NCBI GenBank assembly: GCA_965221455.1
Contig: OZ244890.1
Location: 1,860,001 to 1,924,000, forward strand
Direction: 5' to 3'
Length of the DNA: 64,000 bases
From: SMWN01 sp965221455
GTDB lineage: Bacteria > Pseudomonadota > Gammaproteobacteria > Eutrophobiales > Eutrophobiaceae
Shown: positions 17,407-27,288 of the stretch, in pieces
Layout of the letters: each line of letters opens with the position of its first letter
Numbering within the stretch: the first letter of the stretch is position 1
The notes under the pieces: generated by a model
Seen by the model: only the letters and a program-made list of their open reading frames with translations
Told to the model about the DNA's origin: nothing
Databases searched by the model: none
Program-made: the position numbers and the translations under genes

Positions 17407-18657
17407 TCAGAGTAATGCCTGGAGCATATAGAAGAAAATAATCGATAGTATGGCGCCTGCGGGCAGTGTAATTATCCACGACATAAAGATCGATCCAATC
17501 ATACGCATGTTCAATGCTGATATTCCCCGAGCCAGACCGACACCGAGTACCGCGCCCACCAGCGTGTGTGTCGTTGATATGGGAATACCTGTTCCCGATG
17601 CCAGTACCACAGTGGTTGATGCGGCCAATTCACCACAAAAACCGCGGCTTGGTGTTAATTCGGTGATACTGTTGCCTATCGTCGCGATGACCTTATGGCC
17701 ATACATTGCCAAACCGAGCACAATGCCTGTTGCACCAAGGAGCAAGACCCAGATGGGAAGGGGTGATTTCTGACTGATTATGCCGCCACTATTCACGATA
17801 CTCACCACAGCAGCAACAGGACCTATGGCATTTGCGACGTCATTGGAGCCATGTGCGAAAGCCATTGCACATGCTGTAAAGATCATGAGAATGCCAAATA
17901 TTTTTTCGACACTTTGAAAATGAAAGGCTGCTTCACCTTCAGTCTGTTTTTTGATGCGGCTGATTAATATTTTACCGATGACAGCGGAGATTAGCCCAAC
18001 GATTAGAGCATACGCATAACAATCCAGTTTCGATAGCTCAATACCTATGTGTTTTAGACCTTTAAAGAAGGTGACCAGAGAGAGCATGAAACCGGTTAAA
18101 AATATATAGAAAGGCACATAACGTTGTGCGTATTTGAATGGATCCGCTGTACCCAGAATGAGTTTCTGTACGCTGCGAAATAATAAGTAGGACAGGGTTC
18201 CAGCGAGTATGGGCGAGACCACCCAACTAATGATAATGGTGTGAACCTTGGCCCATTTGACGGCTTCCACACCGACAACAACAGTCGCAAAGCCGACAAT
18301 AGCGCCGACAATGGAATGTGTTGTTGATACCGGTAGGCCATAACGTGAAGCAATTAACAACCATGTTCCTGCCGCCAGCAATGAAGCCAGCATTCCATAG
18401 ACCAATATTTCAGGGTTATCGGATAAGAGGGAAGCATCAATGATGCCTTTTCTGATGGTGGAAGTGACTTCGCCACCCGCCAGATAGGCACCTGAAAACT
18501 CAAAGATAGCGGCAACAAAAATAGCTGATTTTATTGTCAGTGCCCTTGAACCGACAGATGTGGCCATCGCATTAGCGACATCATTGGCCCCAATGCCCCA
18601 GGCCATAAATAAACCGAAGACACCGGCAAGCATCAAGAGAACTGTTGCATGTTCCAT
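17407..18657 (-). CDS. pit: Inorganic phosphate transporter, PiT family
   Basis: A 416-residue inner-membrane symporter for phosphate (metal phosphate with H+ or Na+). Two inverted PHO-4 halves are seen: GIGANDVANAMATSVGS near residue 22 with STTHSIVGAIVGF, and the second copy AHGSNDVANAIGPVAAV with STTHTLVGAVLGVG. About ten hydrophobic segments are visible. It is downstream of a DUF47 gene on the same strand, a common pairing in which the DUF47 protein is thought to modulate the transporter. Confidence 0.94.
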   Translation of the reverse strand: MEHATVLLMLAGVFGLFMAWGIGANDVANAMATSVGSRALTIKSAIFVAAIFEFSGAYLAGGEVTSTIRKGIIDASLLSDNPEILVYGMLASLLAAGTWLLIASRYGLPVSTTHSIVGAIVGFATVVVGVEAVKWAKVHTIIISWVVSPILAGTLSYLLFRSVQKLILGTADPFKYAQRYVPFYIFLTGFMLSLVTFFKGLKHIGIELSKLDCYAYALIVGLISAVIGKILISRIKKQTEGEAAFHFQSVEKIFGILMIFTACAMAFAHGSNDVANAIGPVAAVVSIVNSGGIISQKSPLPIWVLLLGATGIVLGLAMYGHKVIATIGNSITELTPSRGFCGELAASTTVVLASGTGIPISTTHTLVGAVLGVGLARGISALNMRMIGSIFMSWIITLPAGAILSIIFFYMLQALL

Positions 18658-18709
18658 GGGTTAATATGTCTCTGACGTGTAAGTTTAAAGAGGGTTGGTT
18701 TTTGAAGAA

Positions 18710-19390
18710 TTATTTAGCAAGTATTAATTGCAGGTGATTGCCGGCACTTTGCGATGCATCGGCCAGATCACCAATCCATTCGATTATTTTGTAAATAAAC
18801 ATAACATCGATCGGTGGCAGGCCACTTTCAAGTGCATGGAGTGAGGCACGTAGTTTGACCTGAATAACATCGGTTTCACGTTCTATGGTGTGTAGTTCAG
18901 TAATCATTTTTTTAACACGCGTTGCTTCGTCACCCTGGAAACCGGTGACTACCAATTCGTCCAGTTCATTAACTGCGATCTGAGCCTGTTTTGCGGCATC
19001 AATGCAGCGATGCAGGAATGCCATAAAGTCACCCGCAAGTGTAACCGGGATGGAGATCTTGCGTCCCAGTGTCAGTCCTGAAATGTCTTTCGCTTTATTC
19101 GCAATCGTATCCTGCATTTCCAGGACTTCGAGAATATCTCTACGATCCATAGGCATGAACAGACTTGTCGGCAGGTTCATACGCAGATTATTTTTGGTGT
19201 CATCGGCTTCACCTTCAAGTGCAGCCAGTTTTTCCTGAATCTTTGCAGCTTCGTCCCAATCGTTTTTAAAAACAGCTTCAAAATAAGGCACGAGTTGCTC
19301 TGCGCAAGCGATTACGGTGGCGATGTGTTTCTGTAACGGCGAAACAGGAGATCTGCCGAAGATGCGTGAGAAATAACTGGATTTTGCCAT
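18710..19390 (-). CDS. DUF47 family PhoU-like protein (Pit accessory)
   Basis: A 226-residue, mainly helical cytosolic protein of the TIGR00153/DUF47 family. It has the acidic helix patterns typical of PhoU-like metal-binding bundles (LAALEGEADDTKNNLRMNL, MDRRDILEVLEMQDTIANKAKD and IIEWIGDLADASQSAGNHL). It precedes pit by about 50 bases on the same strand, so the two probably form an operon and this protein likely regulates phosphate uptake. Confidence 0.92.
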   Translation of the reverse strand: MAKSSYFSRIFGRSPVSPLQKHIATVIACAEQLVPYFEAVFKNDWDEAAKIQEKLAALEGEADDTKNNLRMNLPTSLFMPMDRRDILEVLEMQDTIANKAKDISGLTLGRKISIPVTLAGDFMAFLHRCIDAAKQAQIAVNELDELVVTGFQGDEATRVKKMITELHTIERETDVIQVKLRASLHALESGLPPIDVMFIYKIIEWIGDLADASQSAGNHLQLILAK

Positions 19391-19720
19391 GAGACGCAGA
19401 GTATGTACTTTTAAAAAAATGAATACTATTCAGTCATTGAAAAATAATGCAACAACTCCATCTATGCGTACAGGTTAATTGCAACAGATTAGGAGGTTAA
19501 AGATGACATTTGTAAGACAATGATTTGCATGGCACGTTGCCCGAATCCACTTGTTTTGTATGAGATGTTGAAAATTAGCATTTTGGACACAGGCTACTCG
19601 TGCACGATTAATTGGGTTCAGGATTAATCGGCGATATTCCTCGATATGAACTTTTTCAGGGATAGATTTCCTAAGCTTGTCGGGAACCTGAGTTATCTGC
19701 GAATTATCCGGGAGATTTGA
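19391..19720. other. Divergent intergenic region between the pit operon and the Deg protease
   Basis: No coding sequence is seen. It must hold promoters for both divergent units. A GAACTT at 19648-19653 followed 15 bases later by TCCTAA (19669-19674) resembles a sigma-E envelope-stress promoter ahead of the protease gene. Confidence 0.4.
19648..19674 (+). promoter_or_regulatory. Possible sigma-E-type promoter for the Deg protease
   Basis: GAACTT and TCCTAA with a 15-base spacer, 47 bases before the start codon. This fits the loose sigma-E pattern (GAACTT, then TCTRA after 15-17 bases), and Deg proteases are classic sigma-E targets. The -10 match is imperfect. Confidence 0.3.
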
Positions 19721-21106
19721 ATGAATAGAAGAACAGCGAGCTTGGTACCAGGTAATCTGTTAATACTTGTATTGAGTCTAATTGGCTCGTTGGTACAGGC
19801 AGCTTGGCCTGATAGCGTAGATGGCAAGGCTCTACCCAGTTTGGCCCCCATGTTGGAGCGAGTAACGCCAGCCGTTGTCAACATCGCAACAGAGGGTAAG
19901 GTACAGGTAAGGCAAAATCCTCTTTTTGCAGATCCATTTTTTCGTCGATTTTTCGGAGTGCCGGATCAACTCCAGGAAAGAAAAACGCAAAGTCTGGGTT
20001 CGGGTGTGATTGTCGATGCCAAACGTGGATTAGTACTGACAAATAATCATGTGATTGCCAATGCTGTGCAAATCACTGTGACGATGCAGGATGGCAGACA
20101 ACTGGATGCAAAACTGGTGGGCACCGATCCCGAGACCGATGTTGCCGTCATTAAAATTTCCCCGGAGGATTTAGTGGATATCAAACCGGCAGATTCTGAT
20201 GCCTTACGAGTGGGAGATTTTGTTGCTGCCATAGGCAATCCATTTGGAATCGGTCAGACAGTCTCTTCAGGTATTATTGGCGGATTGAATCGTAGCGGCC
20301 TGGGGATAGAAGAGTATGAAAATTTTATTCAAACCGATGCGGCGATCAACCCTGGAAACTCCGGTGGTGCACTGGTGGATCTGCGTGGTGAATTGGTGGG
20401 TATCAATACGGCGATTTATTCGCAAACTGGCGGGAATATCGGAATCGGTTTTGCCATTCCCATTAATCTGGCGATGCAGATTATGGAACAACTCCTTGAT
20501 AATGGTAAGGTGCAGCGCGGCTTCCTGGGAATTTCCATGCAGGATTTGACACCGACCTTGATTGAAGCATTCGGTTTAAAGCAAAACAATGGTGCGGTGA
20601 TTACCAGCGTTGATGAGGACTCGCCTGCCTGGCATGCCGGGCTTCAACCTGGTGACATACTCATCAAAATAAATGATCAGGATATTAAAAATGCAAGTGA
20701 AGTGCGAAATCGCTTTGGATTGTTGATTGTCGGTGATCAGGTGGAATTTGATATTTTACGAGGTGGAAAACGCAAAACAATCACAACTACGGTGACTGTA
20801 GCGGAAGAAGATAACAGTTCACCATCCCCCGCCGCAGTTAACACGCGACTGGAAGGTGTAACCATTAATGAAATCGGCAACGATCACCCCTATTACGGAC
20901 AAGTTGGAGGTATTTATGTAGTTAATGTAAGAAGAGGCAGTTTGGCATGGCGAAGTGGATTAAGGCGGGGTGATGTTATTACATCGGTCAATCGTCAATT
21001 CGTTAAAAATATTCCGACTTTTCTCGAACTCGTGAATGGAAAAAATGAGTCACTGTTGTTAAGAATTCTACGAGGAAATGCCGCTGCGTTTATCGTGATT
21101 AAATAA
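19721..21106 (+). CDS. degQ: Periplasmic serine endoprotease, DegP/DegQ type
   Basis: Envelope protein quality-control protease, 461 residues. Signal peptide at residues about 1-28 (NLLILVLSLIGSLVQAAW). The trypsin-like triad is His110 (TNNHVI), Asp140 (PETDVAVIK) and Ser214 (NPGNSGGAL). Two PDZ domains follow: the first starts near residue 265 (RGFLGISMQDLTPTLIEAFG), the second ends the protein (SGLRRGDVITSVNRQFVKNI). The stop lies 2 bases from the convergent HAD gene's stop. Confidence 0.95.
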   Translation: MNRRTASLVPGNLLILVLSLIGSLVQAAWPDSVDGKALPSLAPMLERVTPAVVNIATEGKVQVRQNPLFADPFFRRFFGVPDQLQERKTQSLGSGVIVDAKRGLVLTNNHVIANAVQITVTMQDGRQLDAKLVGTDPETDVAVIKISPEDLVDIKPADSDALRVGDFVAAIGNPFGIGQTVSSGIIGGLNRSGLGIEEYENFIQTDAAINPGNSGGALVDLRGELVGINTAIYSQTGGNIGIGFAIPINLAMQIMEQLLDNGKVQRGFLGISMQDLTPTLIEAFGLKQNNGAVITSVDEDSPAWHAGLQPGDILIKINDQDIKNASEVRNRFGLLIVGDQVEFDILRGGKRKTITTTVTVAEEDNSSPSPAAVNTRLEGVTINEIGNDHPYYGQVGGIYVVNVRRGSLAWRSGLRRGDVITSVNRQFVKNIPTFLELVNGKNESLLLRILRGNAAAFIVIK

Positions 21107-21108
21107 TT

Positions 21109-21927
21109 TTAGTTCACGGCGGCTATCAATTCCGGTTGGTCAAGATCTGGTAGATGTTGCTCAGAGCAATCGGATGTAAGAATTTTTTCCAGGAGATCCA
21201 CATCGACATAACTTGCACCGAATGCATTATTTGCAGTGGCGATAAAATGTTCTGCTGGATCACCAAGCTGATTGATGACAAGTGAAGCACCGGTGAAGTC
21301 TTCATTGACGGTCAACGGATGAGTGGTGATTACGGTTTTTATTCCGGCAGCCAATGCGGCACGGTTCCCATTGCTGCTGTCTTCTATGGCGATACAGTTT
21401 TGGGGTTTTAATCCGAGATTCGCCAAAGCAAATTGGTAAACTGCCGGAGACGGTTTTTTGTCAGCAATCAAATCGCAACTGACCAAAGTTTCAAAATATG
21501 ACAGAGCATTCTCACCAAGCGCACTTTTCAAAACGACCTCAACATTGCTTATGGAAGTACAAGTGGCGATCGCCATGCTGATACCTTTTTGTCTGGCTTC
21601 ATTTATTAATTTTCCAACGCCGTTACGCAATCCAATGCGATCAGCGGTTAGCTTCTCACGGTAAATTTCTGATTTGCGTTGATGAACTCTTAACGTGAAG
21701 TCCCGTAAATTTTCATTACCCGGAATTTTGAAATTATGTGATTCCAGATATTTAAAAATACGTTCCTTGCCCCCGGAAACAGATAACAGTTCCATGTATT
21801 CGGGGACGGACCACCGGAAAGGAATTCTGAACTCGTTGAAGGCTTCGTTGAAAGCCTGCCGGTGTATTTCTTCCGTGGCGACGAGTGTGCCATCCATGTC
21901 GAAAATTATTGCTTTTAATGTACGCAT
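21109..21927 (-). CDS. HAD-superfamily sugar-phosphate phosphatase/mutase (CbbY-like)
   Basis: A 272-residue cytosolic phosphatase-fold protein. The catalytic nucleophile motif FDMDGTLVATEEIH is at residues 9-22, the second motif is ATCTSISN, and the third and fourth motifs are KKPSPAVYQFAL and IEDSSNG. The cap domain and sequence resemble CbbY, which acts on a xylulose-1,5-bisphosphate-type substrate next to Rubisco genes; no Rubisco is in the window, so the substrate is not settled. It is convergent with the Deg protease and has an unremarkable C-terminal extension of about 40 residues. Confidence 0.85.
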   Translation of the reverse strand: MRTLKAIIFDMDGTLVATEEIHRQAFNEAFNEFRIPFRWSVPEYMELLSVSGGKERIFKYLESHNFKIPGNENLRDFTLRVHQRKSEIYREKLTADRIGLRNGVGKLINEARQKGISMAIATCTSISNVEVVLKSALGENALSYFETLVSCDLIADKKPSPAVYQFALANLGLKPQNCIAIEDSSNGNRAALAAGIKTVITTHPLTVNEDFTGASLVINQLGDPAEHFIATANNAFGASYVDVDLLEKILTSDCSEQHLPDLDQPELIAAVN

Positions 21928-22193
21928 TGTAATGGTAAGAAAGTCTTATAAATAACTTTCAATTTTTATGGCTAATACTTGATCAATATAGGAAAAAAAT
22001 GGTGTTTCAGCGCGATACTAGGACATTTTTTCCTGATCGTCCACCTTATATAAGTGATATCTCAGGGGTATTTTCGAATTCAAGCATGTCACTCATTCGC
22101 CTATATAACGGATTTTTTCAGTTATCATCGGGTATTTTATGCTTAACGACTTAATTTCCAGCCAACGTTTATCGTCACCCAAAGGTAAATTTA

Positions 22194-23570
22194 ATGAATG
22201 AACATACCATTATCGCAGGATTAACCAGCCTGGTTGCTGTATTTTTGGTGATGTGGATTTTTGCCAGGATAAAACAGTACCAACAATCCACAGCTATCAT
22301 CAACTTGAAGATCAAGCTGGCAACTGAGCAGGAGCGTAATCAAAGTAAATCAAAGCAAAATGCAGAGCTGCAGGAAAAAATCAAACAGCAAGAATCACAA
22401 TATCAGCTCCAGTTGGAGATTACAGAAGCTGACAAAACACAAATAGCTGAATTACGTACCTTGCTTGATGAAGAAAGGAAATCAACTCGGGAGAAAATAG
22501 CTTTACTGGAAAATGCCGAGAAAAATATGACGACGGCTTTCGAAAATCTGGGCAGCAGAATTTTGGAAGAAAAAAGTAAAAAGTTTACTGAGCAAAACAG
22601 GAAGAATATGAGCGAAACGCTCCACCCTTTGCGAGAGCAACTTGGTGATTTCAAGAAAAGAATTGAAGATGTTTATGATAAAGAGACCAGAGACAGAACA
22701 AATTTATTCAATGAGATCACCAATCTGAAATCTTTAAATCAAAAAATGAGTAATGATGCCATCAACCTGACCAGGGCTCTAAAAGGTGAAAGCAAAACAC
22801 GGGGAAATTGGGGCGAGGTAATCTTGCAAAGAGTACTTGAAGATTCCGGTTTGAGAAATGGTCATGAATATGAAGCACAGAAAAGTTCTCGTGATGAACA
22901 AGGTAAGCTTTTTCAGCCAGATGTTGTCGTTCATTTGCCCGACAATAAAGACGTTATAATCGACTCGAAGGTCTCACTGAATGCTTATGAGAAATATTGC
23001 TCTTCGGAAAGTAATGAAGAAAGGAAGCAAGCGCTGACCGAACATCTAAAATCAATTCGTAAACATAGTAATGATTTAAAAAGCAAGAATTATGATGAAT
23101 TGGTTAACGTAAATTCACTTGATATAGTGTTAATGTTTATACCAATTGAGCCGGCATTGATGTTGGCTACCGAGATGGATGAGAATCTATTCAGTGACGT
23201 TTTTAAATTGGGTATCATTTTAGTCAGTCCATCCACCTTGAATATGAACTTGCAGATTATTCATAATATGTGGCGTAATGAGTACCAAAACAAGAATGCC
23301 ATGGACATTGCCAGGAAAGCAGGTGATATGTATGACAAGTTTGTCGGGTTTGTGGAAGAACTGGAAAAAGTCGGTAAGGGACTGCATAGCGCACAATCCG
23401 CCTATGAGACCGCATATAAACGTTTGGCCGGCGGCAGGGGGAATCTCGTCGGCAGAGCGGAAGACATTCGTCATTTAGGATTGAAGACAAACAAGCAATT
23501 AAATAAAGCACTTGTTGATGCGCAGCATGATGATGCCGCAATACCTGGAAGAAGTGATACTTCAGAATAA
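22194..23570 (+). CDS. rmuC: DNA recombination protein RmuC
   Basis: Membrane-anchored nuclease-like protein that limits DNA rearrangement at inverted repeats. The 458 residues begin with one transmembrane helix (IIAGLTSLVAVFLVMWIF), followed by a long coiled coil (residues about 35-190), then the conserved core LKGESKTRGNWGEVILQRVLEDSGL, QPDVVVHLPDNKDVIIDSKVSL and IPIEPALMLA. The domain order is that of the family. It is monocistronic and followed by a hairpin. Confidence 0.94.
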   Translation: MNEHTIIAGLTSLVAVFLVMWIFARIKQYQQSTAIINLKIKLATEQERNQSKSKQNAELQEKIKQQESQYQLQLEITEADKTQIAELRTLLDEERKSTREKIALLENAEKNMTTAFENLGSRILEEKSKKFTEQNRKNMSETLHPLREQLGDFKKRIEDVYDKETRDRTNLFNEITNLKSLNQKMSNDAINLTRALKGESKTRGNWGEVILQRVLEDSGLRNGHEYEAQKSSRDEQGKLFQPDVVVHLPDNKDVIIDSKVSLNAYEKYCSSESNEERKQALTEHLKSIRKHSNDLKSKNYDELVNVNSLDIVLMFIPIEPALMLATEMDENLFSDVFKLGIILVSPSTLNMNLQIIHNMWRNEYQNKNAMDIARKAGDMYDKFVGFVEELEKVGKGLHSAQSAYETAYKRLAGGRGNLVGRAEDIRHLGLKTNKQLNKALVDAQHDDAAIPGRSDTSE

Positions 23571-23581
23571 TTTTAATTTTC

Positions 23582-23604
23582 TTTTCCAGAGATCCCCTGG
23601 AAAA
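23582..23604 (+). terminator. Stem-loop after rmuC
   Basis: TTTTCCAG (23582-23589) pairs with CTGGAAAA (23597-23604), followed by TCTTCT. It is a plausible weak rho-independent terminator 12 bases after the rmuC stop. Confidence 0.5.
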
Positions 23605-23745
23605 TCTTCTATTTGCAAAATAATTCAGAACCCTGGCGGGTGATGCAGCAGTAAGTTGAAATTGTACGGGATCTCACCATAATGAAAATGAATTATTTCG
23701 CAGTGTTACTGTCATTAGGTGAGAAAAATAATATAGAGAGGAACC

Positions 23746-24711
23746 ATGACGGCAAAACAGTCGATACAACGACTCAAAGACATCATTACGCAACAGATTA
23801 TTGGTCAGGAAATTCTGGTAGAGCGATTGCTCATTGCATTGTTGGTTGATGGGCATATATTGGTTGAAGGTGCGCCGGGGCTGGCTAAAACCCGCGCTAT
23901 CAAGGTATTGGGTGACATAATTGAATGCGATTTCCATCGTGTTCAATTTACACCTGATCTTTTGCCTGCGGATTTAACAGGGACTGAAATCTACCGACCA
24001 CAGGATGGATCATTCAAGTTTCAGGAGGGTCCTGTATTTCATAATTTGATACTCGCCGATGAGATAAATCGCGCACCGGCGAAGGTTCAATCGGCTTTAC
24101 TGGAGGCGATGGCCGAACGACAAATTACTGTCGGTAAGCAAACCTATCAATTGCCTGAATTATTTCTGGTCATGGCAACTCAAAATCCGATTGAGCAAGA
24201 GGGAACATACCCACTGCCCGAAGCGCAACTGGATAGATTTTTAATGCATGTTCAAATTACCTATCCAGAGGCCAAAGCGGAACAATTGATTTTACATTTA
24301 GCGAGGGATGAAGCGCATGTTGGTTATGCAGGTTATTCCGACATCAACTCCGTGAGTCAGGCGGAATTATTTGCCGCACGTGAGGAAGTTTTAAATATCT
24401 ATATGGCGGAAAATATAGAACTCTATTTGTTGCAATTGGTGTTGGCGACAAGAAATGCTGCGGCATATGGTGATGATATCGCACATTGGATTCAATATGG
24501 CGGAAGTCCAAGAGCAACAATTACACTTGATCGTTGTTCACGTGCACACGCATGGCTTGCAGGACGGGATTTTGTCGGTCCGGAAGATGTGCAGGCGGTG
24601 GCGAAAGATGTGTTACGTCACCGCATTATTTTGCATTATGAAGCTGAGGCTGAAGGTGTGACACCGGATATCGCAATTACTGAGCTAATTAAACGTATTG
24701 CTGTGCCCTAG
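23746..24711 (+). CDS. moxR: MoxR-family AAA+ ATPase
   Basis: Chaperone-like ATPase, 321 residues, thought to work on the von Willebrand A proteins encoded downstream. Walker A is GAPGLAKT (residue about 45), Walker B LADEINRA, sensor 1 MATQNP and the arginine-finger region LPEAQLDRF. The ribosome site GAGAGGAA precedes ATG at 23746. It is the first gene of a six-gene unit: moxR, DUF58, DUF4381, batA, batB, batD. Confidence 0.94.
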   Translation: MTAKQSIQRLKDIITQQIIGQEILVERLLIALLVDGHILVEGAPGLAKTRAIKVLGDIIECDFHRVQFTPDLLPADLTGTEIYRPQDGSFKFQEGPVFHNLILADEINRAPAKVQSALLEAMAERQITVGKQTYQLPELFLVMATQNPIEQEGTYPLPEAQLDRFLMHVQITYPEAKAEQLILHLARDEAHVGYAGYSDINSVSQAELFAAREEVLNIYMAENIELYLLQLVLATRNAAAYGDDIAHWIQYGGSPRATITLDRCSRAHAWLAGRDFVGPEDVQAVAKDVLRHRIILHYEAEAEGVTPDIAITELIKRIAVP

Positions 24712-24738
24712 TTTAAATTTTAGTCCAACAGTAGCACC

Positions 24739-25689
24739 ATGTCGTTAATGTCCACATTACCCACTAACAATGCAGTACATGTCACTGTGCCTGCGTTATT
24801 GAATCTTCGTGCGGAAGGAAAAAAACTTTTCCTGATGCCTGGACGAATTAGCGCGAGACAGAGTGGCGATTATCTTTCTTCCTTTAAAGGCAGGGGCATG
24901 GAGTTTGACGAATCCAGACCTTATCAACCAGGGGATGATGTGCGTCATTTGGACTGGCGTGTAACTGCACGTACCGGCAAGGCACATAGCAAAATGTTTC
25001 GAGAGGAGCAGGAGCGGCCGGTATTTCTTTGGGTTGATCAACGTGTACCCATGCAATTTGCCACACAGGGTAAATTCAAGTCAGTGATTGCCGCCGAGAT
25101 TGCCGGTTTGTTGGCATGGAGTGCGACTTACAATAGAGATCGTATCGGTGGCATTATTTTTTCCGAGCAAGTTCATCATGAACTCAAACCAAAACGTGGA
25201 AATTCGGCAGTATTGAGATTGATCAACCAATTAGCTCTGCCGCAAACTGATGTGGAGATTGTGGCGCCGGAAAAGGCTCGGCAAGCAGGATTGCGTGCCA
25301 TGTTTCGTTTACGTCGTTTGGCAAAACCGGGTAGCCTGATCTTTTTAATGAGTGATTTCAGGCATTTCGATGCTATCGCGGAATCACAATTAATTCAGTT
25401 AGGCAGGCATAGCGATGTGGTAATAGTATTGGTTTATGATCCACTGGAATCTGCTTTGCCTCCGGCAGGACAATATCAATTGAGCAATGGTCAACAGGAG
25501 GTGCTCTTGAATACTTATGATCGTCAGCGTGTTGATAACTACAAGAAAAAATTTATGGCGCATCAAATGCGACTGCGTGATATATCGCGCCAGTGCCGGA
25601 TGCCTTTTCTTGAATGCCTAACAACAGATAAACCGATTGAAATATTACAACGTGGGTTAGGGTCAAAGATAAAACAGACCAAAAGATGA
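24739..25689 (+). CDS. DUF58 domain protein of the Bat operon
   Basis: A 316-residue protein with the DUF58 hallmark ESRPYQPGDDVRHLDWRVTA at residues about 57-76, followed by VFLWVDQR as the start of a von Willebrand-like fold. No transmembrane segment is evident. It lies 27 bases after moxR. The MoxR-DUF58 pair is very widespread; its exact function is not known, though a role in assembling or activating the VWA proteins is often proposed. Confidence 0.92.
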   Translation: MSLMSTLPTNNAVHVTVPALLNLRAEGKKLFLMPGRISARQSGDYLSSFKGRGMEFDESRPYQPGDDVRHLDWRVTARTGKAHSKMFREEQERPVFLWVDQRVPMQFATQGKFKSVIAAEIAGLLAWSATYNRDRIGGIIFSEQVHHELKPKRGNSAVLRLINQLALPQTDVEIVAPEKARQAGLRAMFRLRRLAKPGSLIFLMSDFRHFDAIAESQLIQLGRHSDVVIVLVYDPLESALPPAGQYQLSNGQQEVLLNTYDRQRVDNYKKKFMAHQMRLRDISRQCRMPFLECLTTDKPIEILQRGLGSKIKQTKR

Positions 25690-25693
25690 GGTT

Positions 25694-26287
25694 ATGAATC
25701 CTGCACAACCACAACTTCCTTTACGCGATATTCATTTGCCCGATCCTGTCACCTGGTGGCCGCCTGCGATTGGCTGGTGGTGTTTGCTCGTATTGATTAT
25801 CCTGTTATTGATTGCCGGAATTAAGCTATTTCGGTATAGAAATAAAATTAAACGTTCCCCGGTCGATATGGCAAAACAGTCCCTGCAATCCATTCGGAAT
25901 GAATACATGCAAGGTGGTGACACACAATATCTGGTGCGTGAGATATCCGCGTTGATGAGACGACTGTGTATCAGTATTTTCCCCAGACAGGAAACAGCGA
26001 GTTTGGTCGGGGATGACTGGTTATTGTTTCTCGATCAGTCCATGGGTAATTCCGGGGGCAATTCGGTGGATCATTTTATAAAACATTCAGTCAAGCATCA
26101 TGCAAACGAATCACAAGCTGCATCTGAACAATTATTTACTGCAGGGGTTGGTCGGGTATTAAGTGAGGGACCCTATAGCAGACAAACGGAAGTGGATGTA
26201 GAACAGTTGCTGTCACTTTGTGAAACATGGGTCTTGCAAGTTGCAAAAAAACCGGGTTCGGGAAAGTTGAGAGATAGCGAAAAGTGA
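25694..26287 (+). CDS. DUF4381 membrane protein of the Bat operon
   Basis: A 197-residue protein with a single transmembrane helix (residues about 22-45: PAIGWWCLLVLIILLLIAG), preceded by PLRDIHLPDPVTWWPPA, the DUF4381 signature. The cytosolic part is helical (ISALMRRLCISIFPRQETASLVGDDW). The position between the DUF58 and VWA genes is the family's usual one. Its end overlaps the next gene's GTG start by four bases (GTGA). Confidence 0.88.
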   Translation: MNPAQPQLPLRDIHLPDPVTWWPPAIGWWCLLVLIILLLIAGIKLFRYRNKIKRSPVDMAKQSLQSIRNEYMQGGDTQYLVREISALMRRLCISIFPRQETASLVGDDWLLFLDQSMGNSGGNSVDHFIKHSVKHHANESQAASEQLFTAGVGRVLSEGPYSRQTEVDVEQLLSLCETWVLQVAKKPGSGKLRDSEK

Positions 26288-27282
26288 TCAATTTCGTATG
26301 GCCCTGGGTCATTGTTTTACTACCACTGCCCTGGTTTTTTCGCAGATTCTTGTCGCCGGTATCTCGTGTTGGGGAGGCCGCGTTACATATGCCGTTTCTC
26401 GGCGATTTTGCCGATGCAACGACGACGGTCCATGAACAAAGGTCGGCAGCACGTTGGCTGCTCCTTTTGGCAGTCATCGCCTGGTCGTTTTTAATTTTGG
26501 CAGCCATGCGACCGCAATGGTTGGGAGAGCTCATTGAAATCCCCGTGAGTGGACGCGATCTGATGCTGGCGATTGATCTGTCAGGAAGTATGCAGGAAAA
26601 AGATTTCAAGTTAGGTAACCGCAATGTTGACAGATTGACTGCAACAAAATCAATTGCAGGAAGTTTTATCGAAAGACGCATCGGTGATCGCCTGGGACTT
26701 ATTCTATTCGGTGAACGCGCCTATCTTCAGGTACCGTTGACATTTGATCGCAAAACGGTAACAGAATTGCTGAATGAATCAGTGGTTGGTCTTGCGGGAA
26801 AGAAAACTGCGATTGGTGATGCCATTGGACTGGCCGTCAAACGCTTACGCGAAGAGGATGAAAATAGTCGCATATTAATCTTGCTCACTGATGGCGCCAA
26901 TACCGCCGGTGAAGTTAAACCATTGAGTGCAGCGGATTTGGCAGCCGGAGAAGGCGTGAAAATTTACACTATCGGTATAGGTGCAGATGAATTGATCGTT
27001 AACAGCTTTTTCGGTAGCCGTCGTGTCAATCCTTCTGCCGATCTTGATGAAGTTACCTTGCAAGGCATCGCTGAAAAAACAGGCGGACAATATTTTCGCG
27101 CCAGAGATACCAAAGAGCTGGAAGAGATATATGATTTGCTTGACGAACTGGAGCCTGTTGAAAAAGAGTCGCAACAATATCGCCCACGTACGGCACTTTA
27201 TTTCTGGCCATTATCAGTCTCGTTGTGTATCGCCTTGTTTATATTTACAGTCAAAGTCAGCAATTGGACGTGGAGGCGTTGA
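26284..27282 (+). CDS. batA: von Willebrand A domain protein BatA
   Basis: A 332-residue inner-membrane protein with hydrophobic segments at both ends and a VWA domain between. The metal site is complete: DLSGSMQEKD at residues about 98-107 (DxSxS), a Thr in the PLTFDRKT region, and LTDGANTAGE. The start is GTG overlapping the previous stop. With BatB and BatD it probably forms a membrane complex served by MoxR, associated in various bacteria with stress or oxygen tolerance. Confidence 0.93.
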   Translation: MINFVWPWVIVLLPLPWFFRRFLSPVSRVGEAALHMPFLGDFADATTTVHEQRSAARWLLLLAVIAWSFLILAAMRPQWLGELIEIPVSGRDLMLAIDLSGSMQEKDFKLGNRNVDRLTATKSIAGSFIERRIGDRLGLILFGERAYLQVPLTFDRKTVTELLNESVVGLAGKKTAIGDAIGLAVKRLREEDENSRILILLTDGANTAGEVKPLSAADLAAGEGVKIYTIGIGADELIVNSFFGSRRVNPSADLDEVTLQGIAEKTGGQYFRARDTKELEEIYDLLDELEPVEKESQQYRPRTALYFWPLSVSLCIALFIFTVKVSNWTWRR

Positions 27283-27288
27283 CGATTA